Assembly: GCA_020747065.1 (NCBI GenBank)
Contig: JAGMVK010000002.1
Coordinates: 1,984,001 to 2,048,000 of the forward strand
Direction of reading: 5' to 3'
Source of the DNA: Cadophora sp. MPI-SDFR-AT-0126
Lineage: Eukaryota; Ascomycota; Leotiomycetes; Helotiales; Ploettnerulaceae
DNA: 64,000 bases
The translations under genes and the position numbers were made by a program. Positions 54,327 through 64,000 of the stretch are shown here, piece after piece. The notes below the pieces were generated by a model, which saw nothing but the letters and a program-made list of their open reading frames with translations, did not search any database and was not told the origin of the DNA. Each line of letters begins with the position of its first letter. The stretch's first letter is position 1.

Positions 54327-55785
54327 ATTTTTAGATGGTCTGTGGCGTTTCTCGAGGCCGGTCGTAGGATGGGTGCCTTCAGTGAACTTGCTGCTTGATG
54401 AGTTCCAGTAAGTATATCTGGTAGAGAAATGAATGCAAAATACCGCCTCTATTAAACCTATACGAAAGTATCCACCAATAAACAGAGTAGAGCACTATAT
54501 CGTGAGATAATATATAATCGAAATCATAGCTATCAGAATACCGAAAAAGTCAACCTGAGGGGGGACTCGTTAGGATTCAGCGCTTAATTCCATTGACAAT
54601 TATGACATCTAGCATCTCAAATATATATATATGCAGACAATTCTGAAAGATGTTGAAAGAGTTTGAATTTTTTGAAGTTGCTGGTAAAATCGCAAATCAT
54701 ATTAAATACTCAGTCCCTTTATCACTCACTACATTACACTTCACACCCTGCGCAAATTGTATGTGTATACATAGTAGCCATTTCTCTTACTTATTAGGGG
54801 CATGCGAGATCGATTGTATCTACTACCTCTTACTGTTGGGGTTGTGACCGCCAACCATGCATGGCCCCATCTACATGGCAGGCGAGAGACAATGTTTTGT
54901 TTGGCGCCTCCCCACAATTTTAGCGAGTGGTCCCCTAAAATGATGGTGCGCCTCCGCATCGTAAAAGCTGGCTTTCAACCTGCCGCGAGCCATCACATCA
55001 TCCCACAAGGTTTCCCGACTCCGGTCTGGACGGGACTCAATTCTGGTTCCATGCCTGTGCTACAGTACAGCACAGCTTTTCTTATCAAACCACCAACGCG
55101 CCGAGTTTTCTCAACTTGCACAATGAGGGCGAATTCCTACTTGGCGGTCTTGGAGGTTCAATTTCTTCACTCCGAACTCCACTAAGTCACGGAACATCGG
55201 GATCTGAATGGCTGTGAGCGGCCGGCCAAGGCCTTCTCAACCTTAAGCGAAGCCCGTAAACATACGCCGCCCAGAAATAGTGTCTTGGTGGGGAATGTCA
55301 CCCCCAGAATTTACACATGGGTGCGCTAAAGGCTGGTGAGATAGCTGCGTAATGTACTGACTGTACTGTACATCTGCAGCATGCCAGTCTGTGAAACTTC
55401 GCTATGCAGTGCAGTGCCATTAGGGAGGCTTTGTATTCTTGGCATGTTCCCAAGTGAATGAACGAGTAGATAAGGCCAGGCGGTGACGTGATGGCGAAGG
55501 GCTGGGCCTGCCTGTATAAAGGGTTATCTACGCCCAGTTGATCCTACTGACCTAGGCCTATCTCTTTCCAAGATCAATCAATTAATCAACAAAGAAGTTT
55601 TCCTTCTCCAGTTAATCAATCGAAGTCGATTTAGATTCAATTGACTTTAGCCTCAGCTTGATCGTGGCACAACGTCGTTGCTAATCTTTATCTACTGCCT
55701 TGCACTGCCAGCTACACATAGCCTGCAGTACAAATCAACAACAAGCAACTCGATATTCGGCTCGAACCAGTAGAAACCAGCAACT
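54327..55785. promoter_or_regulatory. Upstream region of the ENA sodium ATPase
   Basis: About 1.46 kb, starting with an AT-rich 3' region (an AT dinucleotide run at about 54620-54632) and ending in a pyrimidine-rich leader. Candidate elements near the start are GCCAAG (55225-55230) and GCCAGG (55475-55480), both fitting the PacC/Rim101 consensus GCCARG. There is also a CRE-like TGACGTGA (55484-55491) and TATAAA (55515-55520). A 127-codon frame at 54802-55185 shows no coding features. Confidence 0.45.
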
Positions 55786-58700
55786 ATGGCGGGTAATGGC
55801 AGAGGAAAGGAGCATGAGGCTTTGACCCATATTTCTGGACAAGCCAATGCACCACTTTCGGGTCTCCCTCATACTTTGACAGCCGACCAACTCGCATCCG
55901 AGATAGGAGCAGATCTACTCGATGGATTGCGCGAAACCGAAGCCCAATCTCGCTTTGAGAAATACGGTCCCAATGAGCTGGACGATGGCTCAGGTGTCAA
56001 TCCAGCGAAAATCTTGCTGCGCCAGGTTGCAAATGCAATGACTCTAGTTAAGCATACCACCCGTCCCTAAGCCGATCACAGGTGTTCTGATCCAATTCTA
56101 CAGGTGTTGATTCTGGCCATGGCTGTCAGTTTTGGAATCGGTTCCTACATTGAAGGTGGAGTTATCACTGCTGTCATTGTCTTAAATATCACCGTTGGCT
56201 TCTTTCAGGAGTACAGCGCCGAGAAGACTATGGATTCGCTCCGCTCTCTGAGTTCCCCTACTGCCAATGCCATTCGCGAAGGCAAGAATGTAGTTGTTCC
56301 TACGGCGCAACTGGTCTTTGGCGATCTGGTTGAGGTCAAGGTGGGTGACACTGTTCCCGCAGATATTAGGTGCGTCATGTTCCCGTGGTTCTCACGACTT
56401 CAATGTTGACTCTCACAAGACTCGTCGAGGCCATGAATTTTGAGACCGACGAAGCTCTGCTTACTGGTGAATCTCTTCCCGTTGCAAAAGAAGCAGCAGC
56501 TACCTTCGATGCCGATACTGGACCGGGTGATCGCCTCAATGTCATATACAGCTCTTCTACTGTCACCAAAGGCCGCGGTCGTGGAATCGTCTTCGCCACT
56601 GGTATGACTACCGAAATTGGATCCATTGCAGCAGCTCTTCGAGGAGGAAACTCCAAGAGAAGACAAGTCAAGCGCAAACCAGACGGAACTGCAAAGCCAC
56701 ATCGTTACGTACAAGCATGGGCCCTCACGTCTACCGATTTCGTTGGACGATTTCTCGGAATCAATGTTGGGACCCCGCTTCAGAGAAAACTCTCAAAGCT
56801 CGCTCTCTTGCTCCTTGGAATTGCTGTTGTCTGTGCCCTCATCGTGTTGGGAGCTAACAAGTTCTCCGACAACACGGAAGTCATCATTTATGCGGTTGCA
56901 ACTGGTCTTTCTATGATTCCTGCATCGCTTATTGTGGTGTTGACCATTACAATGGCTGCTGGAACGAAGCGTATGATCAAGAGAAATGTTGTGGTGAGAA
57001 GTCTGGATTCGCTTGAAGCACTTGGTGGCGTCACTGGTAAGTTCTGCACCGTTTGGGACTTTCACAGTTGCTAATATGGTGGTAGATATTTGCTCTGACA
57101 AGACTGGAACTTTGACGCAAGGTAAAATGGTTGTCAAGAAAGCTTGGATCCCCAGCAAAGGCACATATTCCGTTGGAACCTCTGACAACCCAATCAATCC
57201 TACTATTGGTGATTTATCCACGAGCGAAATTGAACCAAGAAAGGAGAGTGCAGATGAAAAGACGGGCCCAGCAGGGGTCTCATTTGAGGAGTTGCTGAAA
57301 GACAACAACGACCTCGAGCAATTCCTCAACATCGCCGCTCTTGCCAATCTCGCAAACGTACACGAATCTGAAGGCGAATGGAAAGCCCGTGGTGATCCCA
57401 CAGACATCGCGATCCAAGTCTTTGCCGCACGATTCAACTGGAACCGGTCCCGTTGGACTTCTGATGCCGACGATGCCACTTGGAAGCAGCGAGCTGAATA
57501 CCCCTTCGATTCTACCATCAAGAAGATGTCCGTCGTATTCGAGTCTAAGGAAACGTCCATGGTGTTCACCAAGGGCGCTGTCGAGAGAATCTTCGAGTCC
57601 TGCTCTACAATCATTCTTCCTAGCGGTGAGACCGAACTCACCGAGGAAATCCGCAATCAGATTATCGAGAATATGGAGGCATTGGCTAGCCAAGGGCTTC
57701 GAGTTCTTGGTCTGGCCAGCAAAGAATTGCCACGTCCTATCGACGAGCTTAAGGTCCCAGAGCGTAGCACTATCGAATGCGATCTCGTATTCCGTGGATT
57801 GGTCGGACTTTATGACCCTCCTCGCCATGAAACCGCAGGCGCAGTCACTGCGTGTCACGCATCCGGAATCGCTGTTCATATGCTTACTGGTGACCACCCA
57901 AGTACTGCTAGAGCCATTGCACTCCAAGTTGGCATCTTGCCTTCAAATATGGCAGCTGTCTCTGCAGACAAAGCCGCAGCCATGGTCATGACAGCTGGGC
58001 AGTTCGATAAGCTTTCAGTAGAGGAGATCGATGCTCTACCACTCTTACCCCTCGTTATTGCCAGATGCTCGCCTACCACCAAAGTTAACATGATCGAAGC
58101 ACTCCACAGACGTGGTAAATTCGCTGCTATGACAGGTGATGGTGTCAACGATTCTCCCTCTCTAAAACGTGCAGATGTTGGAATTGCCATGGGTCTCGCT
58201 GGTTCAGACGTAGCTAAAGATGCCTCTGATATTGTGCTCACCGACGACAATTTCGCCTCGATCTTGAACGCTGTCGAAGAAGGACGCCGCATGTTTGATA
58301 ACATTCAAAAGTTTATCTTACACTTGCTGGCTGAGAACATTGCACAGGCTTGTACCCTACTCATCGGTCTCGCATTCAAGGATGATAGTGAACTTTCCGT
58401 TTTCCCGCTTGCACCAGTTGAGATTCTGTGGGTTATCATGATTACATCAGGTCAGTACCTTTTCCACAACAAACACTCCGCGCACAGTTTCCTAACATCT
58501 TCATAGGAATGCCTGATATGGGTCTTGGATTCGAAGCCCCGGCACCAGATATCATGTTACGCCCACCCCACCCAATGGAAGTTGGTGTTTTCGCCTGGGA
58601 AGTCATGATCGATATGCTCGTTTACGGACTTTGGATGGCTGCCCTCTGCCTCTCTGCCTTCTCTCTTGTACTCTTCGGTTTCGGCGACGGCAACCTCGGC

Positions 58701-59165
58701 AACGGCTGCAACGATAGCTACTCCGAACAATGTGACACCGTCTTTCGCGCCCGCGCAACGACCTTCGTCTGCCTCACCTGGTTTGCGCTCTTCCTCGCCT
58801 GGGAGATGGTTAACATGCGTCGCTCGTTCTTCCGCATGCAGCCCAAGAGCAAGAAATACTTCACCCAATGGGCCATCGACGTCTGGAGAAACAAATTCCT
58901 CTTCTGGGCTATCATCGCTGGCTTCGTTACCATCTTCCCTACGCTCTACATCCCCGTTATCAACCACAAGGTCTTCAAACACACGGGCATCAGTTGGGAA
59001 TGGGGAATTGTGTTCATTGAAGCTGCTCTCTTTTTCGGAGGTGTAGAAGCTTGGAAGTGGGCCAAGCGAATCTACTTCCGGAGACAGGAACGGAGGAGGG
59101 GTGGCAAGCATGACGATTTGGAGAAGAAGGCTTTTGCGGCTTACTTCGATGAGAAATCTGATTGA
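55786..59165 (+). CDS. P-type ATPase, type IID sodium/potassium efflux pump (ENA family)
   Basis: ENA pumps export Na+ (or K+) at the plasma membrane and are needed at high salt and alkaline pH. Exons 55786-56046, 56104-56369, 56420-57036, 57086-58450 and 58507-59165 give 1055 aa, close to the family size. Landmarks in order: the N-terminal cation-ATPase domain (LRETEAQSRFEKYGPNEL), IVLNITVGFFQEYSAEKTM, the actuator TGES in LLTGESLPVAKE, and SMIPASLIVVLTITMA. The MIPASL form separates ENA from Ca2+ pumps. The phosphorylation site DKTGT, KGAVERIF, and the hinge MTGDGVNDSPSLKRADVGIAMG follow. The C-terminal membrane region begins ITSGMPDMGLGFE and carries further hydrophobic segments, with a basic tail (RRQERRRGGKHDD). 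All catalytic residues are present. PacC-like and CRE-like sites lie upstream. Confidence 0.95.
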
Positions 59166-60382
59166 CAGAGCACGAGACAGACATGGCTATCGATGGAGTC
59201 ATGGGCATGCTGCTACGAAGTGAGCTGATGCAGAGCACCAGGTTTACGATGACCGATCCTCGAGGGAGAACTCAACTTCTCGTCTCGAAAACTCGGCTGT
59301 TCAAGCATGGCTCGCCGATGTTGACAGTGGCCAGTCGAGACCGACATGTTTCTTTTCTTCTTTATCTTTCATTCCATCTCTGGCAATAGTTTCCTCCATG
59401 TACATAATATCAGCAGCAGAAGCTGCGGTGATGGCGTAGAGGTGACAATGGCGGGTAGAAGGGGAAAGGGAGACAGCAGCAAGGATTGAATGAGAGAAAG
59501 TTGCTACTAATGATTTCACAGGGCCTAGGTTACATAATAGAAACTGAAAAATAATATAACGGCTAAATTGCATTGCGAGCTTTGAGTTTTGTTTTCGTGA
59601 AGCGGCGTGAGTGAAGTGAGATGTTCTGAGCGAGCCGAGAGCTGCAATACTGTAGGACTACCATTACAATCACTTACCTAGAACAGTCGTTCAACAGCCG
59701 CTTGAAGAAGGGATCGAGATCGGTGTCAAATGGCAAAATGGCAAAATAGATGTGGGGTAAAAAGCCAACGTACAAGGAAAGGAACAAGTGGAAATTAGAC
59801 TTGGTTCAGTTAAGTTTAACTCTTCTCATTCCTTGATTTCCATCTCATCTCATCTATGTATGATCATCTACTCTATACCGCACACGGCAATCAAGCAGAG
59901 TAGGGCCATCTCTACAAGCTCTTTATTCACTTCCTTCATCCTTCTATGCTCACTCCACATCTATCCTTATCTCCACCTGTCTCCCCCCTTCTCATCAATT
60001 GAATATTTCGACAAATGAAACCAGTCAAGTCATGGGGTATCGTCCTTTTCCGTCCCTATCCTTTTCCCTTCATCCCAGCCTAGACATCAAATCCGACATC
60101 CTTGCCGGAAACAATCCCATCAACCCAGGCTAAATTGCTGAATCAAACAATCGGTCCCTCAACCGATCCCAGAACTCCACGCTAAATGCTCTCGCCAAAA
60201 TATCCCAAAAAGCAAAATCAGGGCAAGTAAGCTATAGAGATCAATCCCTTCGTTCCACCTTAGCTCCTGGCTTGCAAAACAAAGAAAACAAACAAGAACA
60301 CAAGCGAGAAATCGATCAACAATTTGTACAAGAACTTTGTCGTGATAGTAACATAAACATGTATGGGTAGCGAGCAACGAGC
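59166..60382. other. Convergent intergenic region
   Basis: About 1.2 kb lie between the convergent 3' ends of the ENA pump and the Pro/Ser-rich gene. No frame exceeds 90 codons. The region is presumably 3' UTRs. No repeat or RNA gene is recognised. Confidence 0.4.
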
Positions 60383-61699
60383 TCATTTCCCGACAATAAC
60401 ATCGCCGAGGTATCCCATCTCGCTGAGTAGCTGCTGCAAAGCAGTCATCTGCTCAGCCTCTGGCTCGAAGGTAGCCTGACGCGTAGCGCCGAAAGTGGCG
60501 CGACCGGCTGCTGTTGGCGAAAGCTGCGATAGCGGAGTCTCTTTTCTCAAGGTCTGCTCCGAGGCGTAATCGGCTTCTGGGAGACTATAACCACTGAACC
60601 CTCCGACAGGAACGTCGGCTAGGACAGGGCTGTAGGTGAATTCATCGCCGGAGCCGAGATCTGCTGCAAGGCTTTCGTCATCGTCGTTGAGGTCGGAGAT
60701 GGACTGTTCGGATGTGAAGCTGAAATGGCTGTCCGTGGGGGACGTGATGGAAGAAGCCATTGTTGAGGTGGAGAAGTGGGAGCGAGGGAGGTCAGCTACA
60801 GAGAAAGCTGGTCGGAGGCGGAGAGGTGGAGGCAGAAGTTCTTCTTCGGGAAGTTGGGGAAGGGGCTTCTGTATATCCTTTGCTGTGCTTGCAGATCGGA
60901 TACGAGCTGGCGGAGAGCGTAGACCTGAAGGTGGTGGTGCAAGTGGTGTGATGCACTTCTCCGTGAAGGACATACGGCTGAGTTGGCTGGCAAAGTTGTC
61001 ATCATCCTCGCCTTCCTCCTCGATCTCATCTGGAATCTCAAGAGTGGTAGTGTTGTAGGTGGAGCTCTCTTGGACTAGGTGTCCTAATGGTGAAGGATCC
61101 CGTGTTTGCATCCTTCTGAAAGACTGTGGTGATGTTTCTCTTGTCGGTGGTACAGACTTCGCTTTCCTTGCCTCCTCTCTCAAATTCGGTGTACTTGCAT
61201 TGACCCTTCTGTTGTGGACCTTGCTCAGCGAAGAGGACCGTCCACGGGTATCAGCAGATGGTGATGAAGGTTGACTAGGGAGTCGAAGTCCAAAGAATGA
61301 TCTTGGCGACCATGCCGCTTTTTCGGGCTTTGGTGAAAGCGAGCGCGCTGATCGTTTCTTCATGAGTACTGACGAAGAGGTGTTCAGACGCGGTAGCGAA
61401 GGTGGTGGTGGAGGAGCTCTGGGTGTCATAAACTTGTCGGCAGGATTCATCGTCTTGATATCTCCGTTGGCCATTGAACTCATAGATGCGCTACGATATC
61501 GAAGAGGTTGAACTTCGATTGGGACGAAGAGGAGGTTGACCGGTTGACCTGGTAGATAAGGACAAGTTGTGGTAGACGGTAACGACACGTCGTAGTGTTC
61601 GGTTCCATCGTCCAGCTCGTACTATATATGTCATGAGCTTCAATGTTTGCTCAAGTTTCGGATAGAAAAACATACGTAGTAATAATAAGTGGATCCCAT
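60383..61699 (-). CDS. Pro/Ser-rich hypothetical protein
   Basis: Two exons (61676-61699 and 60383-61621) give 420 aa. The first exon encodes only MGSTYYYY. The second continues YELDDGTEHYDVSLPST, then a short conserved-looking block with CPYLPGQPVNLLFVPIEVQ. The rest is low-complexity: PRAPPPPPSLPRLN (a possible SH3 or profilin ligand), Ser/Arg-rich stretches with possible phosphorylation sites, an acidic patch (EIEEEGEDDDNF) and a C-terminal helix (AEQMTALQQLLSEMGYLGD). Several Phe-containing acidic motifs could be docking sites. There is no signal peptide, membrane segment or catalytic motif. The 54-nt intron keeps frame. I do not recognise the family. An upstream exon cannot be excluded, because the first exon is so short. 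Confidence 0.7.
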
Positions 61700-62644
61700 C
61701 TTCAAACCACCTGTGCGTTTGGGACTACTCTGCCCATCTCCATCGCAAATGATGTCTTCAAAAGCATAACAACCGCGCCACTGGGATCGTGACCGTCTGA
61801 TGTCGCGTTCCATCGGATAATGTTTGGTGAAGTTGTCCCATGATCCAATTAAATGAACTGACTGAGTGGAGCGGGGTGTTTGACTGTGGTAAGTTAGCCA
61901 AGTGAAACAAGGATCGCGGTACTATAAATGGTAACGATCTGAAAATCCGTGGGGAAACGTCGCTCATAAATTGAAGATCAGTGGCAGGTAAAGATGAAAC
62001 GGCACATCTTCCCCGCTCATATAATTTCGGACGGCCCAATAAAAGTATAACACCGTTTGGTATATAGATGGATGTTTGGGCTGGCATTTCTACCAGACAA
62101 CCAATTTCCTAGAAACTGCCTGTGACGCCAAGATATGAAGACTAAGAGGCTCTTCGGTTCAATTTGAGTGTTCCCTCGAAGATCAAACAATTGCGGACTG
62201 CGCAATTGATGATTCAAAGCCTCAAGTCGGGGTAGGTACACGAATGCAGACTTCGGCTGGGCATCGGATGACAGCTTGCATGGCAGTCGCATCTCGTGCT
62301 TTTTTAAGTATCAGATGAGACTCTTTCGGAGGGAAAACAAATTCTCGTTTTCCGAAATTTCCTTGTCCATGTTTCGAAAGTTCGCGGCGTGCACAATAAA
62401 GTCTGCCAGAACCAGGTATATCTCGCCATATCTTGGACTTTCAAACCACTCGATCGAAAGTCAAAAAGCATTTTCAATGCAAGAAGATTCTGGAGCATAT
62501 GTACGAAAAATGCTTCATCGAAAACTCATCGGAAACAATAAACGGCACAAATCAGGGGTGTGGTACGTACATCATGAAAGTGATAAGTGCGGTATCCATA
62601 TTGACGTATGTTAACCCGAGGACCAGCCCGAGAAAGTATTAAGA
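61700..62644. other. Intergenic region
   Basis: About 950 bp lie between the Pro/Ser-rich gene start and the orphan exon. A 112-codon plus-strand frame (62276-62614) has no recognisable feature. The stretch probably includes the promoter of the Pro/Ser-rich gene. Confidence 0.4.
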
Positions 62645-62968
62645 TTATGTTGATGGACGTTGAAATTGACGACGACGAGGAAGTCCAGTCTTCTGGGAGG
62701 GTTTGGTCAAGGTCTTGTAGTAACAAGAGGCTGCATGCTCAGGTAGCTGGAGTTGGCTTCCGAGAACCGAACTGAAGGATTGGACGAACTCTGGAATGAA
62801 ATCTCCCTTGTCGTCTTCAGATCCGTTTGGAATAGCCGCGAGGTTTGAGATGCGCGTATTCGGAAGGGTGATGGAATTGTGATGGTGTTCTTCGGACCAG
62901 TAACAGTGAGAGTGGGAGTCGGAAGCGCCGTGATGATTGAGGATCGCTTGGATTGCCGAATTGAGCGC
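62645..62968 (-). CDS. Candidate 3' exon of an unidentified gene
   Basis: An open minus-strand frame without any ATG runs from 62968 to a TAA at 62645-62647 (107 codons). Its content looks coding: LNSAIQAILNHHGASD, then HSHCYWSEEHHHNS, NLAAIPNGSEDDKGDFIPEF and a basic end (KTGLPRRRQFQRPST). A possible acceptor (CTAAG or CCTCAG) lies just upstream at about 62967-62983. Upstream exons on minus should lie between 63000 and 64000 or beyond the window edge, but I could not identify them. The His-rich segment might bind metal, which is speculative. Confidence 0.35.
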   Translation of the reverse strand, partial: ALNSAIQAILNHHGASDSHSHCYWSEEHHHNSITLPNTRISNLAAIPNGSEDDKGDFIPEFVQSFSSVLGSQLQLPEHAASCYYKTLTKPSQKTGLPRRRQFQRPST

Positions 62969-64000
62969 TTAGAGACCCGACGCTGAGGGATTGGTAAATG
63001 CAGTTGGTGTTTTGGATGTGCAGTTCAGGAGCGAGAGATGGGATGATGCATTGCTGAGGTCTGGAGATCCTTTTGGCGCTGAGATGTAGGAGTGGTGGGT
63101 GCAGCAGCACTGGTGACGAGAGAAGTGTTTGATCCTCGAGTCGGTACCGGGTTTCCTGACTTTATGGCGGGGGGTACATACAGTTTTCTTGAAAAACAAG
63201 ACCGAATGGGAAGAAGAGGAGAGACAAACAGGAAATTGAGGAGGATGTAGGTGGATGGGATAGGTCAGTTGTGGTTCCTCTAGTGCCTCTAGTTGGAGGT
63301 AGCCTCGTGGAATCCCGTTGCAGCCGCCTCCAAGTTGGAGCGTTGTGGGGACTGGGCTGGATCTGATTCCGAAGATAAAAGACAAGAACAATATGCCTGT
63401 GGATCTGTACCGTCCGAGCTTAATTGTTCTTGCGAAGAAATCGATTTGATCTGATTTGGACCGAGGAAATGGTGGGTATGTGCATGGATGGAGAGTTGTG
63501 TATAGAAGGAGGAAGGAGCATAGAAGAGGAAAAAACAAGATGAAGGAGAAGGATGGATGCCATGAACTTGCCGTCCGTGAGCAGAGAGAGAGAGACATGA
63601 GCAGAAGTGCAGCGCGGTGCAGGGCAGGGCAGCATAGATCGTGGCCCCAATAGTGCCTACCTCCACGAGCACGGCATACAGATTTCAATAGTTAGTGGAC
63701 TTACAAGCTGTGGGTGGGTGTTGGAGGAGCTGAGCTGAGCTGAAGCTGAAGGAACAGGCGAGGAGAGGAGAGAGTTTTCCACTAAGAGGATCATCAAACA
63801 GGGCAAGGATGGCAAGGCTGTGTCGCCAAGACACCAGCAAGATCCAATCGGTGGGAGTCGGCAAGCATTGTCGGGACACTGGACGACCAGTATTAAAGAT
63901 GGTGCATGAGTGCATGAAAGCATGACAGACATGCTATGGATCACCCAAGCAGAAAAGCTGCTTCATCGTTTCGAATATGCCATCTGAAATATGGCTGCTG
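62969..64000. other. Pyrimidine/purine-skewed region at the window end
   Basis: The minus strand is strongly pyrimidine-rich, so long chance frames overlap (up to 239 codons at 62969-63688). Their peptides are Ser/Leu/Cys/His-rich without domain features. A GTAAGT donor followed closely by CACTAAC on the minus strand near 63690-63702 could belong to a 5' leader or an early exon of the gene ending at 62645. This is not resolved. Confidence 0.3.

Noticed and set aside
54802..55185. 127-codon plus-strand frame upstream of ENA
   Set aside because: It has no recognisable family and lies in the presumed promoter. It ends well before the leader.
56793..57656. 287-codon minus-strand frame
   Set aside because: It is antisense to the well-supported ENA ATPase and shows no independent features.
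62969..63688. 239-codon minus-strand frame
   Set aside because: It arises from strong pyrimidine skew with several overlapping chance frames. The peptide is Ser/Cys/Leu/His-rich without a domain or initiation context.

Overview
The window is chromosomal DNA of a filamentous ascomycete (Pezizomycotina). The genes are split by short introns of about 45-120 nt with GTNNGT donors and CTRAC-like branch sites. Gene density is about one per 3 kb on both strands with no operons. The protein families are typical of the group: DUF2235 hydrolase, DUF3632, an ENA-type sodium ATPase, a BBC1/AIM3-domain protein, a LAMMER kinase and an RNase T1-type secreted ribonuclease. The protein sequences look most like those of Leotiomycetes, but that placement is an impression and was not tested.

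Layout. 1-7.5 kb: a 3'-truncated acidic protein (minus), divergent from delta-COP (RET2), then the APC/C subunit APC4. 8-12.5 kb: an amino-acid permease convergent with a CPA-type cation/proton antiporter. 13-16.3 kb: an Arg/Ser-rich protein and a DUF2235 alpha/beta hydrolase. 18-24.2 kb: an aminoglycoside-phosphotransferase-like kinase, a secreted guanyl RNase, a DUF3632 protein, a small ORF and a RING protein. 24.6-34.1 kb: tRNase Z, LAMMER kinase and sideroflexin, all on minus. 34-41 kb: a degenerate tRNA-like element, a weak hypothetical ORF, a SET-domain protein convergent with an SLC4/Bor1-type anion transporter. 42.9-52.3 kb: a BBC1/AIM3-domain protein, a Cas1/CASD1-type glycan O-acetyltransferase and a frameshifted BTB gene. 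53.3-64 kb: a short-chain dehydrogenase, an ENA sodium ATPase, a Pro/Ser-rich protein and an orphan 3' exon.

Most genes are unlinked housekeeping or membrane-transport functions. Several serve vesicle traffic, the cell cycle, tRNA processing, mitochondrial transport or ion homeostasis, but adjacency does not imply a shared pathway. I see no biosynthetic gene cluster, intact transposon, rRNA or CRISPR array, and no convincing new multi-gene system. The most useful observations are gene-structure anomalies: two single-nucleotide frameshifts in otherwise conserved genes (APC4 and BTB), micro-exons of 11 and 15 nt, an exon consisting only of ATG, an SDR intron whose tail repeats the preceding exon, and several stop-free introns whose length is a multiple of three. 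Exon boundaries were inferred by eye from splice signals and reading-frame continuity.
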